Assembly: GCF_014696065.1 (NCBI RefSeq)
Contig: NZ_JACJPL010000023.1
Location: forward strand, 1-64,000
DNA: 64,000 bases
Source: Leptolyngbya sp. FACHB-261
Lineage (GTDB): Bacteria; Cyanobacteriota; Cyanobacteriia; FACHB-261
Direction: 5' to 3'
In this document: positions 1 through 8,771 of the stretch, one piece after another
How the letters are laid out: each line of letters begins with the position of its first letter
Numbering within the stretch: the stretch's first letter is position 1
Program-made: the position numbers and the translations under genes
The notes under the pieces: generated by a model
Seen by the model: only the letters and a program-made list of their open reading frames with translations
Told to the model about the DNA's origin: nothing
Databases searched by the model: none

Positions 1-140
1 CAGGTGGTAGCAGCTAGCAGGGTGGGGATCATCAGCACGCCGAACCAGCCAATGTAGAGGCGGTTGTTGGTGGAGGTGACCCACTCGCAGAACTGGTCCC
101 ACACGCTCACGCTGCCGCGGCGCTCAAGGGTTGCAGTCAT
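1..140 (-). CDS. psbA: photosystem II D1 protein, 5' end only
   Basis: The reverse strand from the ATG at 140 encodes an N-terminus beginning [16 protein letters not shown], followed by the [18 protein letters not shown] block that is nearly invariant in cyanobacterial D1 proteins. D1 binds the reaction-centre chlorophylls, pheophytin, QB and part of the manganese cluster in the thylakoid membrane. Only about 46 of the usual ~360 residues are inside the window; the rest lies to the left. A purine-rich AGAGGA lies about 12 bases ahead of the ATG. The gene is divergent from ycf4, so the roughly 200 bp between them carry the psbA promoter. Identification is very secure from the motif, although which D1 isoform this is cannot be told from the first 46 residues. 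Confidence 0.97.
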   Translation of the reverse strand, partial: MTATLERRGSVSVWDQFCEWVTSTNNRLYIGWFGVLMIPTLLAATT

Positions 141-188
141 GATTGCTTATGTCCTCTAAGGGGAAGACGAATGTTTCGTTGTTTTATA

Positions 189-217
189 TAGATAACGGAA
201 TTCTTACGAAATATCAA
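189..217 (-). promoter_or_regulatory. psbA promoter (-35/-10)
   Basis: On the reverse strand TTGATA (212-217) and TATCTA (189-194) are separated by exactly 17 bases and are followed by an AT-rich TATAAAA run. This fits a sigma70-type promoter and would give a 5' leader of roughly 40 nt, similar to known psbA leaders. The assignment is by inspection; no transcript data are available. Confidence 0.6.
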
Positions 218-345
218 GCTGTTTAACATTCTTTCTCAGCAAAAGAGACCTGACCGAGAAAGACAGAACTTAAGGGAATTCCAATTTAGACGAGCAGTGC
301 TTTACCCATATGCTTCAGAATTAAAGATGACGTGATCGAGATGTA

Positions 346-915
346 TTGCCCGTGCAAGTAGCTTCTGCGACTAGTGGCCGTCAGCTGCGCTACGCCGTGT
401 TGGGCTCGCGTCGGCCTAGCAATTACCTTTGGGCAGCGGTGATTACCCTGGGTGGTTTGGGCTTTCTGCTGTCTGGCCTGTCTAGTTATCTCCAGATCAA
501 TCTGCTACCGTTCGCCGAGCCAACCAAGCTGATTTTTATTCCGCAAGGGCTGGTGATGGGCCTGTACGGTGTAGCCGGTCTACTACTGGCCACCTATCTG
601 TGGCTGGTTGTCCTATGGGATGTAGGAGGTGGCTACAACGAGTTTGACCGGGATAAAGGAGAAGTCAAAATCTTCCGCTGGGGCTTCCCTGGCAAGGACC
701 GCCGGGTCGAGCTTACTCATCCCCTCTCAGACATTCAGTCTGTGCGAGTTGACATTCGAGAAGGTCTTAATCCACGGCGGGCTCTCTACCTAAAACTGCG
801 CGGTAAGGGTGAAATCCCCCTGACTCGCGTTGGGCAACCGCTGGCCCTTTCTGAAATTGAGGACCAAGGTGCCGATTTAGCACGCTTTTTAGGAGTGCCT
901 CTAGAAGGGCTGTAG
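346..915 (+). CDS. ycf4: photosystem I assembly protein Ycf4
   Basis: The 189-residue product matches Ycf4, a thylakoid membrane protein needed to assemble photosystem I. Visible hallmarks are LGSRRPSNYLWAA near residue 20, two membrane segments (about 27-48 and 67-90), the block LWDVGGGYNEFD at about 88-100, FRWGFPGK and DIREGLNPRRALYL. Length is typical (about 185 residues). No ATG fits at the N-terminus: TTG at 346 and GTG at 352 are both possible starts, and the ribosome-binding site does not decide between them. It is divergent from psbA, so two photosystem genes share one intergenic region. Confidence 0.95.
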   Translation: MPVQVASATSGRQLRYAVLGSRRPSNYLWAAVITLGGLGFLLSGLSSYLQINLLPFAEPTKLIFIPQGLVMGLYGVAGLLLATYLWLVVLWDVGGGYNEFDRDKGEVKIFRWGFPGKDRRVELTHPLSDIQSVRVDIREGLNPRRALYLKLRGKGEIPLTRVGQPLALSEIEDQGADLARFLGVPLEGL

Positions 916-1006
916 GATCGAGTACTGACTGTAAGCGAAAAGCGCAACCGGCTTTGGCTGAGGCTGCAAGCCGGCACATCTGCAACTGAACACAGGGACT
1001 GAACGC

Positions 1007-1828
1007 ATGCATAAACGGGTCCAATTCTGGCGACTAGCCGTTCCGCTGGTTGTCCTCCTGCTGACATTGAGTGCCTGTCAGGCCTCTCAATCGACTGCGC
1101 AGCCTGAGGCAACAGCTGGCGTAGCAGCTTCTCCCAGTGCTGCAGCAACAGGCCCCCTCTGTTCGACTCCGCCAGTCGCTCAGCATGCAAGCCTATTGCC
1201 CTGCCTCAATGGCAAGGCAACTGTCGAAATGAAAGTGAATGGCGGCACGATCACCGTTGACCTAGACGGGGCTCAAGCACCGATCACAGCTGGAAACTTT
1301 GTAGATCTAGTCAACAAGGGGTTCTACAATGGCCTGACGTTCCATCGGGTTGTGAAAGAACCTACGCCTTTTGTAGTGCAAGGCGGCGACCCAAATGGCA
1401 ATGGCACCGGCAGCTACACAGATCCCACCACTTCTCAGACTCGTTACATTCCTTTAGAAATCCGTCCAGCGGAATCCAACGCTGAGAACCAGCCTCTGCC
1501 GGTCTACAGTCAGGTATTGGATCCAGCAAGTGGTTCTGGCCCCGCCCTGCGCCATATCCGAGGCGCGATTGCCATGGCTCGCTCCCAACAACCCAACTCT
1601 GCCTCTAGCCAGTTCTACTTCACCTTGGATGACCAGGGCTTCTTAGATGGCAGTTACGCTGTCTTCGGCTTTGTAACCCAGGGAATGGAAGTTGTTGACC
1701 GCATTAAGCAGGGGGACAAGATCGAGTCGGCGCAAGTCGTCAGTGGTCTGGAAAATCTCCAGTTGCCTGGAGGCGGTGCTGCCACCCCTGGGGCTACTTC
1801 GCCAACGGCCTCACCTAGCACTCCCTAA
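1007..1828 (+). CDS. cyclophilin-type peptidyl-prolyl isomerase, lipoprotein
   Basis: This 273-residue protein has a lipoprotein signal peptide ending in the lipobox LSAC (Cys about residue 24), a low-complexity Ala/Ser linker, and a cyclophilin domain from about residue 70 to 245. Conserved active-site elements are FHRV, the [11 protein letters not shown] loop and [16 protein letters not shown], where the Arg and Gln positions of active cyclophilins are kept. The tail is rich in Pro, Thr and Ser. It should catalyse proline isomerisation outside the cytoplasm, tethered to a membrane. The ATG is preceded by CAGGGA at a good distance. It lies about 90 bp after ycf4 on the same strand, but nothing shows that they share a job. 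Confidence 0.9.
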   Translation: MHKRVQFWRLAVPLVVLLLTLSACQASQSTAQPEATAGVAASPSAAATGPLCSTPPVAQHASLLPCLNGKATVEMKVNGGTITVDLDGAQAPITAGNFVDLVNKGFYNGLTFHRVVKEPTPFVVQGGDPNGNGTGSYTDPTTSQTRYIPLEIRPAESNAENQPLPVYSQVLDPASGSGPALRHIRGAIAMARSQQPNSASSQFYFTLDDQGFLDGSYAVFGFVTQGMEVVDRIKQGDKIESAQVVSGLENLQLPGGGAATPGATSPTASPSTP

Positions 1829-1861
1829 GCTGAGCCTGTTGCAGCAAATGTAGAGGCAACT

Positions 1862-3037
1862 TTGGGACTCAAGTCAGGAGGGAGCCCGACAAGCTCCTGC
1901 GAAGAAATCGTCGTGACTGGCCTAGGCATCGCTTGCGCACTAGGAGATAAAACTACCTCAGTGTGGTCTCGACTGCTCCTAGGAGAGTCTGGAATTGAGA
2001 CGCAACCAGTCATAACTGGGCCAGGGCAAGCAAGAACTCTACCGCTAGCAAGTCTGATTAAACCCTCTAGTTCGGTGGCGGCTCTGGCCTTGCAGGTAGT
2101 GCAGCAAGCCCTTGCCGACGCTGAACTAGAGCCGCCCTTGGCCACCTGTGGTGTGGTTGTGGGCTCCAGTCGTGGCAATCAACGCATCTGGGAAACCCTG
2201 AGTAGCGGCCAACCACCTGACTTCACCCAGCATGCCTGGTTAGACTCTCTCCCTCACATGCCTGCCTTGAGCGTTGCAGGTTGGTTAGGTACAGGCGGGC
2301 CACTGCATGCGCCAATGGCAGCCTGTGCTACTGGCAACTGGGTGATTGCTCAAGCCGTGCAACTATTACAGACTGGACAGTGCCAACAAGTAATTGTTGC
2401 CGCCGCTGAGTTGCCTATTTCGCCGTTGACTGTGGCTGGTTTCTCGCAGATGGGAGTGCTAGCCTCGACTGGAGCCTATCCCTTTGATCAACAGCGCCAG
2501 GGCTTGGTTCTGGGCGAAGGGGCTGCAGCGTTAGTGATGGAAACGCAGGCATCTGCCCAAGCACGTCAGAAAAGAGGCTATGGCCGTGTGCTGGGCTTCG
2601 GCTTGAGTGCGGATGGCTATCACCGTAGCACCCCAAACCCCAATGGGCTGGCGGCAGCAACAGCTGTACGTCTTTGTCTCAAGACAGCCGGTTTACAGCC
2701 AGAAATGGTGAGTTATATCAATGCCCACGGCACCGGTACCTTACTGAATGACCAGACCGAAGCCCGGCTGATCGAACATCTTTTTCCTCCAGATGTCGCC
2801 GTCAGTTCAACTAAGGGGGCAACTGGACATACCTTAGGCGCATCGGGCTTAATCGAAGCAGTGTTCTGTCTGCTGGCGCTGAAAGACCAGACCTTACCTC
2901 CCTGTGTAGGTTTGCGAGAGCCTGCTTTTGACTTGAATTGGGTGAGAGTAGCAGGTTGCACTCCTGTAAAAGCTGCTCTCAGCTTCAGTTTCGGTTTTGG
3001 CGGGCAAAATGCTGTTGTGGCCTTTGGGGAGGTTTAA
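1862..3037 (+). CDS. beta-ketoacyl-ACP synthase (FabF/KAS II-like)
   Basis: The 391-residue product is a thiolase-fold ketosynthase of the KAS I/II class, which elongates acyl-ACP in fatty-acid synthesis by decarboxylative condensation with malonyl-ACP. The Cys-His-His triad is visible: the nucleophile in MAACATGN (about residue 157), His in NAHGTGT (about 290), and His in KGATGHTLGASG (about 325), followed by the FSFGFGGQNA tail. TTG at 1862 has AGAGG six bases upstream and is the likely start. It is shorter than typical FabF (about 410). Cyanobacteria usually carry a canonical fabF beside acpP; this copy is not beside acpP, so it may be a second paralogue with a specialised role. That last point is inference. 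Confidence 0.9.
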   Translation: MGLKSGGSPTSSCEEIVVTGLGIACALGDKTTSVWSRLLLGESGIETQPVITGPGQARTLPLASLIKPSSSVAALALQVVQQALADAELEPPLATCGVVVGSSRGNQRIWETLSSGQPPDFTQHAWLDSLPHMPALSVAGWLGTGGPLHAPMAACATGNWVIAQAVQLLQTGQCQQVIVAAAELPISPLTVAGFSQMGVLASTGAYPFDQQRQGLVLGEGAAALVMETQASAQARQKRGYGRVLGFGLSADGYHRSTPNPNGLAAATAVRLCLKTAGLQPEMVSYINAHGTGTLLNDQTEARLIEHLFPPDVAVSSTKGATGHTLGASGLIEAVFCLLALKDQTLPPCVGLREPAFDLNWVRVAGCTPVKAALSFSFGFGGQNAVVAFGEV

Positions 3038-3040
3038 ACC

Positions 3041-3340
3041 TTGCGGGCCCGAATCGTGGACGATGTGCTATTTCTACACCGAGAGGACGTTCCCCAATTT
3101 CAACGGGGTGGCCCAATTGTGCGCAACACCTTCTTTTGGGCACTGCGATCGATCGCAGGTCGCGCCACTACTAGTAAGGATTGGGAGTTCGAGTCAGAAG
3201 TCTGGCTAGCTTTGGCTCGAATGCTGCTTTCATTTGGCGAATCGGGCTATTTGGGCTTGAGAGAGACAACCCTAGAATTCTCAACCGAAGAAACTGGCAT
3301 GATTCCTGAGGTCTTGCGCTCCGTCTCTAGCTTTAGCTGA
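3041..3340 (+). CDS. hypothetical protein coupled to the ketosynthase gene
   Basis: A 99-residue protein begins with TTG only three bases after the ketosynthase stop. A strong Shine-Dalgarno, GGGGAGGT (about 3026-3033), overlaps the end of the upstream gene and sits seven bases before this start, which argues for translational coupling. The sequence is soluble-looking, with a helical middle (WALRSIAGRA, VWLALARMLL) and a charged N-terminus. I do not recognise a family. The tight coupling suggests that it is made together with the ketosynthase, but there is no motif to say what it does. Confidence 0.65.
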   Translation: MRARIVDDVLFLHREDVPQFQRGGPIVRNTFFWALRSIAGRATTSKDWEFESEVWLALARMLLSFGESGYLGLRETTLEFSTEETGMIPEVLRSVSSFS

Positions 3341-3398
3341 GTTGCTTTTCTGACCCACTGACTCTGGCCATTGACCTTAAGGCGCTTTATGTAACAGT

Positions 3399-4307
3399 TT
3401 AGATTTCCTCACTGGGCACCGGCGGCTGAGCCGTGACCACAATCGGCTTCAGTTGCCCCTCCCGAAGCTCAGCAATCCCTAGAAAGCTGCCGTTTGCTTC
3501 GTGGACCCGCAAAGGTGTTCCGTCTGGTACTACCTCTGCTGCAACGGTGGCTGGTGGCAAGGCAATGATTTGTCCCCAAGCCCAACGACGGGCTGCATCA
3601 AACTCCAGGCTAATCGCTGTCAGGTGGCTCAATCCCTTTTCTACTGGTAGCAGACAGTCTTCGGTCGCCGCCAGTTGCTCAAAAGTTAGGCTGGTTGCCA
3701 AAGTAAAGCCACTGCTTCGGGTCCGTTGCAAGTGAGCTAGGGTGCCACCGGTGCCTAAGCGATGACCAAGATCGCGAGCAATCGAGCGAATATAAGTCCC
3801 TGGTCCACAGTCAATATCAAGATCGAGTTCAGGCAATGGTCCCGGTCGCCAACCCAGTACAGTGAGACGTTGAACGTTCACTGTGCGCGGGCTCACTTCC
3901 ACCGTCTGCCCAGCGCGGGCAAGATCGTAGAGCCGTTTACCCTGCACTTGAATCGCACTGTATTGAGGGGGCACCTGTTGCAATGTGCCCTGAAAGGAGG
4001 GCAATACTGCCTCCACCTGAGCCAAAGTAAGGTGAGCCGCACTAGCACAGGGCAATTGGCTTCCCTCCAAATCATCTGTCGTTGTGGCTACACCCAAGCG
4101 GATTGTGGCTCGATAGGCCTTATCCGAGGGCAGAAAGCGCAACAGCCGAGTAGCCCGTCCAACAGCCAGGGGCAAAACCCCCGTAGCGGCCGGATCGAGA
4201 GTACCGGCATGACCCACCTGACGAGTCCCCAACAGACGGCGCACCCGTGCCACGCAATCGTGGGAGGTCAGCCCAGGAGGTTTATTAAGGTTTAGGAAAC
4301 CGTGCAC
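3399..4307 (-). CDS. truB: tRNA pseudouridine(55) synthase
   Basis: TruB isomerises U55 to pseudouridine in the T-arm of most tRNAs. The product starts HGFLNLNKPPGLTSHD and contains GHAGTLDPAATGVLP with the catalytic Asp, the KRLYDLAR block and GTYIRSIARDLG, and it ends with a PUA-like region. GTG at 4307 is preferred as start because AAAGGA lies at the right distance upstream and the family normally begins just before the NLNKP motif; an ATG at 4355 would add 16 residues that look unlike TruB. Length from GTG is 302 residues, normal for the family. It is convergent with the small gene that follows the ketosynthase. Confidence 0.96.
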   Translation of the reverse strand: MHGFLNLNKPPGLTSHDCVARVRRLLGTRQVGHAGTLDPAATGVLPLAVGRATRLLRFLPSDKAYRATIRLGVATTTDDLEGSQLPCASAAHLTLAQVEAVLPSFQGTLQQVPPQYSAIQVQGKRLYDLARAGQTVEVSPRTVNVQRLTVLGWRPGPLPELDLDIDCGPGTYIRSIARDLGHRLGTGGTLAHLQRTRSSGFTLATSLTFEQLAATEDCLLPVEKGLSHLTAISLEFDAARRWAWGQIIALPPATVAAEVVPDGTPLRVHEANGSFLGIAELREGQLKPIVVTAQPPVPSEEI

Positions 4308-4619
4308 GGAGACAGTCCTTTCAAGAGCTTTTACAGAGCAGTACAAATGCTGCATCGAATCATCTTGGCAAAGGACAGCTCCGTTTTTTGTCAGAGCTCA
4401 AGATTTGCCTTATTTAAATTTTTAAATTTCAACCCAATTGAAGAGCAGTAACTTCAACAACTCTGCAACTTTGTGAGGTGAGTACCCCAGAATTTTGGGG
4501 AACTCTCTCTAACAAAGGTCCTTCCAGATCAGTAGATCCTGAGCCAGGATAGATGGTTAACCACGGGGAGGTGCAGCTATCAGACCAAGCCAGGCAGTTC
4601 AGCTGGGACGAGCTAGTTT

Positions 4620-5429
4620 ATGAATTCATCTCATCAAGATTTTCCACATCAGAGCCCAGAGAGGGGCTCGCAACTCAGCAGCCCTCGCCGGTTGGTCATT
4701 GGAGATGTCCACGGTCATTATGGTGGTCTGCTTGCTCTACTCGATCTGCTACAACTGCAAGCCTCGGATCAGGTGTACTTTCTGGGAGACCTAATTGACC
4801 GAGGTCCGGCAAGTGCCCAGGTTGTAGAACTGGTGATGAGCCGAGGTTATACCTGTCTGCTAGGCAACCATGAGCAGATGTGTCTCAACGCTCTTTACGG
4901 TCGCCCGTTGTCAAACTCCTGGCAGGCCTGGTTAATGAGTGGCGGCAATGACACCCTCGATAGCTATGGTAGTAATGGCATTCCCCGGGACCATCTGGAC
5001 TGGTTGAGAAACTTACCCCTGTATCTAGACCTAGATGATGTCTGGCTAGTGCATGCGGGTTTAGACCCGACCCGAGAAATTGAAGAGCAGTCTATCCAGG
5101 AGTTCTGCTGGATCCGAGAGGCATTCCATAGTTGCACTGCCCCCTACTTTCACGACAAACTGATTATCACTGGGCATACCATTACCTTTACACTGCCTGG
5201 TGTACAACCGGGCCAAATCGCTCAGGGACAAGGTTGGCTGGACATCGACACAGGGGCCTACCACCCCCGTAGCGGTTGGATGACAGCTCTAGACTTATCA
5301 ACAGGCATCGTCTACCAAGTCAATGTCTTTCTGGAGCAACGCCGGAAACTACCGTTGAGTGAGTTGGTAGCAACCGTGGAGCCTAGCCGGATCGGTCGTC
5401 CCTTTCACCGCTCAGCTTTTAGGGGTTAA
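4620..5429 (+). CDS. serine/threonine-type metallophosphatase
   Basis: The 269-residue protein is a calcineurin-like phosphoesterase of the bacterial PrpA/PP2A-like type. Metal-binding motifs appear in order: GDVHGHYGGL (about residue 30), GDLIDRGP (about 59), LLGNHEQM (about 82), and a late GHT (about 185). Each is intact, so it should be an active di-metal phosphatase acting on phosphoproteins or small phospho-compounds in the cytoplasm. It is divergent from truB across about 310 bp, and the next gene downstream is a membrane transporter with no obvious link. Substrate cannot be read from sequence. Confidence 0.88.
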   Translation: MNSSHQDFPHQSPERGSQLSSPRRLVIGDVHGHYGGLLALLDLLQLQASDQVYFLGDLIDRGPASAQVVELVMSRGYTCLLGNHEQMCLNALYGRPLSNSWQAWLMSGGNDTLDSYGSNGIPRDHLDWLRNLPLYLDLDDVWLVHAGLDPTREIEEQSIQEFCWIREAFHSCTAPYFHDKLIITGHTITFTLPGVQPGQIAQGQGWLDIDTGAYHPRSGWMTALDLSTGIVYQVNVFLEQRRKLPLSELVATVEPSRIGRPFHRSAFRG

Positions 5430-5536
5430 TGCCCAACTGAATATAGAATTTCCCTCTCAGCACTGATAGTCAATGGAACTGGCTGTGGGAATATAAAGCG
5501 CAGTTGATCTGTGCGTATGGGAGTGTGAAGGGAATC

Positions 5537-6643
5537 ATGACGCTGGCTCGCTGGATTGGTCTGATTGCCCTACTCACATCCGTTTTCATTCTTTGGCAAA
5601 TTCGGCAAGTACTGCTGCTGCTGTTTGCAGCCGTGGTTCTAGCAACAGCGATTAACACGCTAGCAATGTGGCCGCAGAAGTGGGGCTTACCTCGTTTCCC
5701 AGCTTTGCTAGTAACGCTGGCTGGACTGGTTATTGTGGCCTTGGGCTTAGGAAATTTAGCTTTTCCACCCTTTGCTTCCCAATTGGCCGAGTTGCAAATG
5801 CTGCTGCCTTCTGGTCTGGCACGACTTGAGGGCCTAATCGAGAGAATGGAAACTCAAATTCCCTTTCTCTCCAGGGATACGCTGGACATTCAAAACTTTT
5901 TGCAGGGCGCTCAACCCATTGTGACCCGGGTTTTGGGTGGTGGGTTTACAGTCTTTTCTACTACGTTGGGAGTGTTGCTCAATGTGCTGCTGGTTCTGGT
6001 TCTAGCACTGATGCTGCTAGCCAATCCACGTTCCTATCGGCAGGCTTTTATCAGCTTATTTCCGTCGTTTTATCGACGTCGGATTGATACCATTCTTGAC
6101 CGTTGTCAGCACGCTTTGCAGGGCTGGCTCAAAGGCATCTTGTTCAACATGTTCGTGATCACCTCGCTGAGCTTGATCGGCTTGCTGTTTTTAGGGGTTC
6201 GTTTGCCGTTAGCCAATGCAATTCTGGCAGGGCTATTAACGTTTATTCCTAATATTGGCCCAACGCTGAGCGTGATTCCGCCTGCGGTAGTGGCTTTGCT
6301 AGATGAACCCTGGAAAGCTGGAGCTGTGGTCGGGCTTTATGTTCTGATTCAACAGATAGAAAGCAACTTGCTTACGCCAGTGGTGATGGCCCAGCAGGTA
6401 GAGTTGCTGCCTGCTGTCACGCTGCTGGCTCAAGTGGTTTGTGCGGTCTTTTTTGGGTTTGGGGGTTTGCTGCTGGCATTGCCAATCACGGTAGTTTCCC
6501 AAGTCTGGCTACAAGAAGTGTTAGTTCGAGACGTGCTGGACAAGTGGCAAAAAGGCGATGACCGTCCAGTAGTTGAACTGACAAATAGCAGTACCGAAGC
6601 AGATGATTTAGCAGACAAACCAGATGGCAAACAAAAGGATTAA
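5537..6643 (+). CDS. AI-2E family transporter (PerM-like membrane protein)
   Basis: This 368-residue membrane protein belongs to the AI-2E/PerM family of putative exporters. It has about seven or eight hydrophobic segments, with the family's pattern of an amphipathic extracellular region between the N-terminal and C-terminal membrane bundles. The block FIPNIGPTLSVIPP at about residue 235-250, followed by QQIESNLLTPVVM, is diagnostic. ATG at 5537 with GAAGGGA upstream is chosen over a TTG at 5504. The C-terminal 40 residues are charged and cytoplasmic. Members have been linked to export of signalling molecules or ion antiport, so the name should not be read as evidence of autoinducer transport. 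Confidence 0.9.
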   Translation: MTLARWIGLIALLTSVFILWQIRQVLLLLFAAVVLATAINTLAMWPQKWGLPRFPALLVTLAGLVIVALGLGNLAFPPFASQLAELQMLLPSGLARLEGLIERMETQIPFLSRDTLDIQNFLQGAQPIVTRVLGGGFTVFSTTLGVLLNVLLVLVLALMLLANPRSYRQAFISLFPSFYRRRIDTILDRCQHALQGWLKGILFNMFVITSLSLIGLLFLGVRLPLANAILAGLLTFIPNIGPTLSVIPPAVVALLDEPWKAGAVVGLYVLIQQIESNLLTPVVMAQQVELLPAVTLLAQVVCAVFFGFGGLLLALPITVVSQVWLQEVLVRDVLDKWQKGDDRPVVELTNSSTEADDLADKPDGKQKD

Positions 6644-6688
6644 ATGGGCAAAATTATTGAAGATTTCGAAGAGGATTTAACACCCTAA
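6644..6688 (+). CDS. possible 14-residue peptide after the transporter
   Basis: Directly after the transporter stop codon an ATG opens a 14-codon acidic frame (MGKIIEDFEEDLTP). AAAAGGAT sits at ribosome-binding distance before it, so ribosomes finishing the transporter could restart here. Such a short frame can arise by chance and there is no homology to lean on. Confidence 0.2.
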   Translation: MGKIIEDFEEDLTP

Positions 6689-6717
6689 TCACTAATCATT
6701 CTGTACTTTTCTGTACT

Positions 6718-7617
6718 TTAGGAATGGACAGTACCATCCGGCATTTGAGCACCGGTTAAATTAGCGCCCCGCAAATCTACATTGGGCATGTAGGCACCAC
6801 TGAGGTCTGCATCGGCAAGATTAGCTTCGCTGAGCATTGCCATACTGAGATGGGCGCAGCAGAGGTTAGCGCCGCTCAAGCTGGCACGGTGCAAGCTGGC
6901 CTGTCTGAGGTTGGCTTCGCTCAGGTCAGCTCCGTTGAGGTTCGCCCGCCGCAGATCTGCTTCTCGCAGAATTGCCAGACTTAGATCGGCTCGTACTAAG
7001 TCAGTTTCACTGAGATTTGCTTTTTTCAAATTAGCGTTGCTGAGATCGGCACCGCTGAGATTAGCCCGTCGCAAGTTGACCCCACTCAGATTGACGCCGC
7101 TGAGATTGGCGCCAACCAAGTTGGCACCTACCAGGTTGGCACCTACCAGGTTGGTGTGGCTGAGATCAACATCGATTAGGTTAGCCTCGCTCAAGTTAGC
7201 GCCAATCAGGTTAGCCTTTCGCAAGTCGGCTCCATTCAGGTTGGCCTGGCGCAGATCGGCACCGCTAAGGTTCGTTGCCGTGAGATTGGCACCCACTAGA
7301 CCTGCGCCGCTTAAGTTGGCACTGCTCAGATCAGCCTCACTCAGGTCGGCTTCGGTCATATCCGCTTGGCGCAAGCTTGCACGCCTCAGCAGAGCTTGTC
7401 GCAGAACTGCTCGGCGCAGGGTAGCCCGTCGCAAGCTTGCCAAACTCAAGTCGCTACCGCTGAGATCAGCGCCGTTCAGGTTCGCCTGATTCAAGTTTGC
7501 CCGGCTCAGCTTAGTGCCAATTAGGCAGACCAAACTCAGGTTCGCCCAGCTCAGAGACACTCCTGGGAAAGTGCGCTCTCCAGATGCATACCGTCTCAGT
7601 AGGTCTTCAGCTGACAT
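6718..7617 (-). CDS. pentapeptide-repeat protein
   Basis: After a roughly 35-residue N-terminal cap (MSAEDLLRRYASGERTFPGVSL), almost the whole 299-residue protein consists of A(D/N)LxX pentapeptide repeats, more than fifty of them. These fold as a right-handed quadrilateral beta-helix. It has no signal peptide or membrane segment and is probably cytoplasmic. Cyanobacterial genomes are rich in such proteins and most have no known function. A few pentapeptide proteins elsewhere mimic DNA and protect gyrase, but nothing here shows that role. A stretch near 7110-7160 contains almost identical 15-bp codon blocks, consistent with growth by slippage or duplication. Confidence 0.9.
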   Translation of the reverse strand: MSAEDLLRRYASGERTFPGVSLSWANLSLVCLIGTKLSRANLNQANLNGADLSGSDLSLASLRRATLRRAVLRQALLRRASLRQADMTEADLSEADLSSANLSGAGLVGANLTATNLSGADLRQANLNGADLRKANLIGANLSEANLIDVDLSHTNLVGANLVGANLVGANLSGVNLSGVNLRRANLSGADLSNANLKKANLSETDLVRADLSLAILREADLRRANLNGADLSEANLRQASLHRASLSGANLCCAHLSMAMLSEANLADADLSGAYMPNVDLRGANLTGAQMPDGTVHS

Positions 7618-7829
7618 TATGCTAGGGGCTAATCTTTCACAGACTTCAAGGATTTAGCCTGCGCTCAGGAGTGCTGCCCCCCAGATTTGACCGAGTCGCT
7701 TAATAACCGCTAGTTTGACCGGTCTATGAACAAAGAGATCCAGCGCCTTGAGGGTATCTGCGATACTCCAAAGAGGACAGAAGTCTTCCCGTTGCGCTGG
7801 AGCTTTTGTAGGCGAGAGGTTTAAACAAA

Positions 7830-8489
7830 ATGGTTAATCTGCCTGCTACTGCCCAAAACTTGCAAACAGATACCTGGATTAAAGCAACCTGGGAAGAGTT
7901 TCTGGCGTTGGAAAATGACCCAAGCTGGGCTGAGGGCAAATTTTACTATGACCAAGGTTATTTAAGAATCGAAACGTCACCCCTAGGCTTTGCTCATAGT
8001 CGGGATAGCTCGATCATCTCCACGGCAATCATTTTGTTCGCGGCCCTTAAGAACCTCCGCATCGTTGAACTGACCAACGCTAGTTTCAGAAAAGCAGGAG
8101 CGCAAGAGTGTCAGCCTGATACTGCTTTTTATATCGGCGCAGACTTTAGTCTGCCTCCTCGTAACAATGAACCTGTTAATCTTGACGAGTTTGACCCACC
8201 GACCCTAGTAATCGAAACAGCTGCCTCCTCTCTGAACGACGATCTTGGCCGCAAGCGCCTTCTTTACGAACGCTTGGCAGTTCAGGAATACTGGGTGGTT
8301 AATGTCAATACTGAAGAGGTGATTGCCTTCTCTATTGCTAATGGCCGGAGTGGTCAAGTTCAAGAATCTGAAGTCTTACCCGGCTTGTCAATTTCCTTGA
8401 TTGAAGAAGCCCTCAAACGTAGCCAAACCGAAGATGATGGAGCAATCACGCGTTGGTTGCTTGAAACCTTCAAGGGAGCATCTATTTGA
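7830..8489 (+). CDS. Uma2 family (DUF820) PD-(D/E)XK nuclease-like protein
   Basis: The 219-residue protein carries the Uma2 fold: an N-terminal WEEFLALEND helix, GKFYYDQGYLRIETSPLGFAHS, then the nuclease-like core with CQPDTAFYI (Asp), DPPTLVIETAASSLNDD (Glu) and KRLLYERLAVQEYWVVN (Lys/Arg region). The PD...E pattern of restriction-like folds is present. The family is greatly expanded in cyanobacteria and its biological role is unknown. It stands alone between long intergenic stretches, with no methylase or toxin-antitoxin partner. A second, different member lies at 27231-28145. Confidence 0.88.
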   Translation: MVNLPATAQNLQTDTWIKATWEEFLALENDPSWAEGKFYYDQGYLRIETSPLGFAHSRDSSIISTAIILFAALKNLRIVELTNASFRKAGAQECQPDTAFYIGADFSLPPRNNEPVNLDEFDPPTLVIETAASSLNDDLGRKRLLYERLAVQEYWVVNVNTEEVIAFSIANGRSGQVQESEVLPGLSISLIEEALKRSQTEDDGAITRWLLETFKGASI

Positions 8490-8771
8490 ATTAGAAAGCA
8501 ATACTTTCTGATGCAAAAACGATGCGCTTTATCAGATTGACCAATCTCGCTCTCTGCAATAGATGAACAGTGACTAGAGAGCTTTAGGATCAATACTCAA
8601 CTCAGATAATCTGATGGCTGACTGCTCCACTTGTTGGCACTCCTAGTCCCTGTAGCGGACTGTAGTAGGCCACGGCAAACTCCCTTCTTGCCTTGGGCGC
8701 TTATTTCCGCTATGAGGTTTGGGCTTGCGTTACGCTAGAAAAGCTGCAATTTCCCAGAGCTATCGCCTTCT

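Noticed and set aside
3762-4295. 177-codon plus-strand frame opposite truB
   Set aside because: Shadow of truB, which has all catalytic motifs. No homology-like features.
4480-4505. Palindrome-like CCCCAGAATTTTGGGG before the phosphatase gene
   Set aside because: Considered as a LexA or NtcA site, but it fits neither known consensus; similar sequences are common in cyanobacterial intergenic DNA.
7110-7160. Closely spaced repeats that look like a short array
   Set aside because: They are codons of the pentapeptide repeats, not CRISPR: no unique spacers and the frame is continuous.
6911-7489. 192-codon plus-strand frame rich in Arg, Leu and Ala
   Set aside because: It is the antisense of the pentapeptide-repeat gene; the A(D/N)LxX codon pattern produces long open frames on the other strand. 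No ribosome-binding site and extreme composition.
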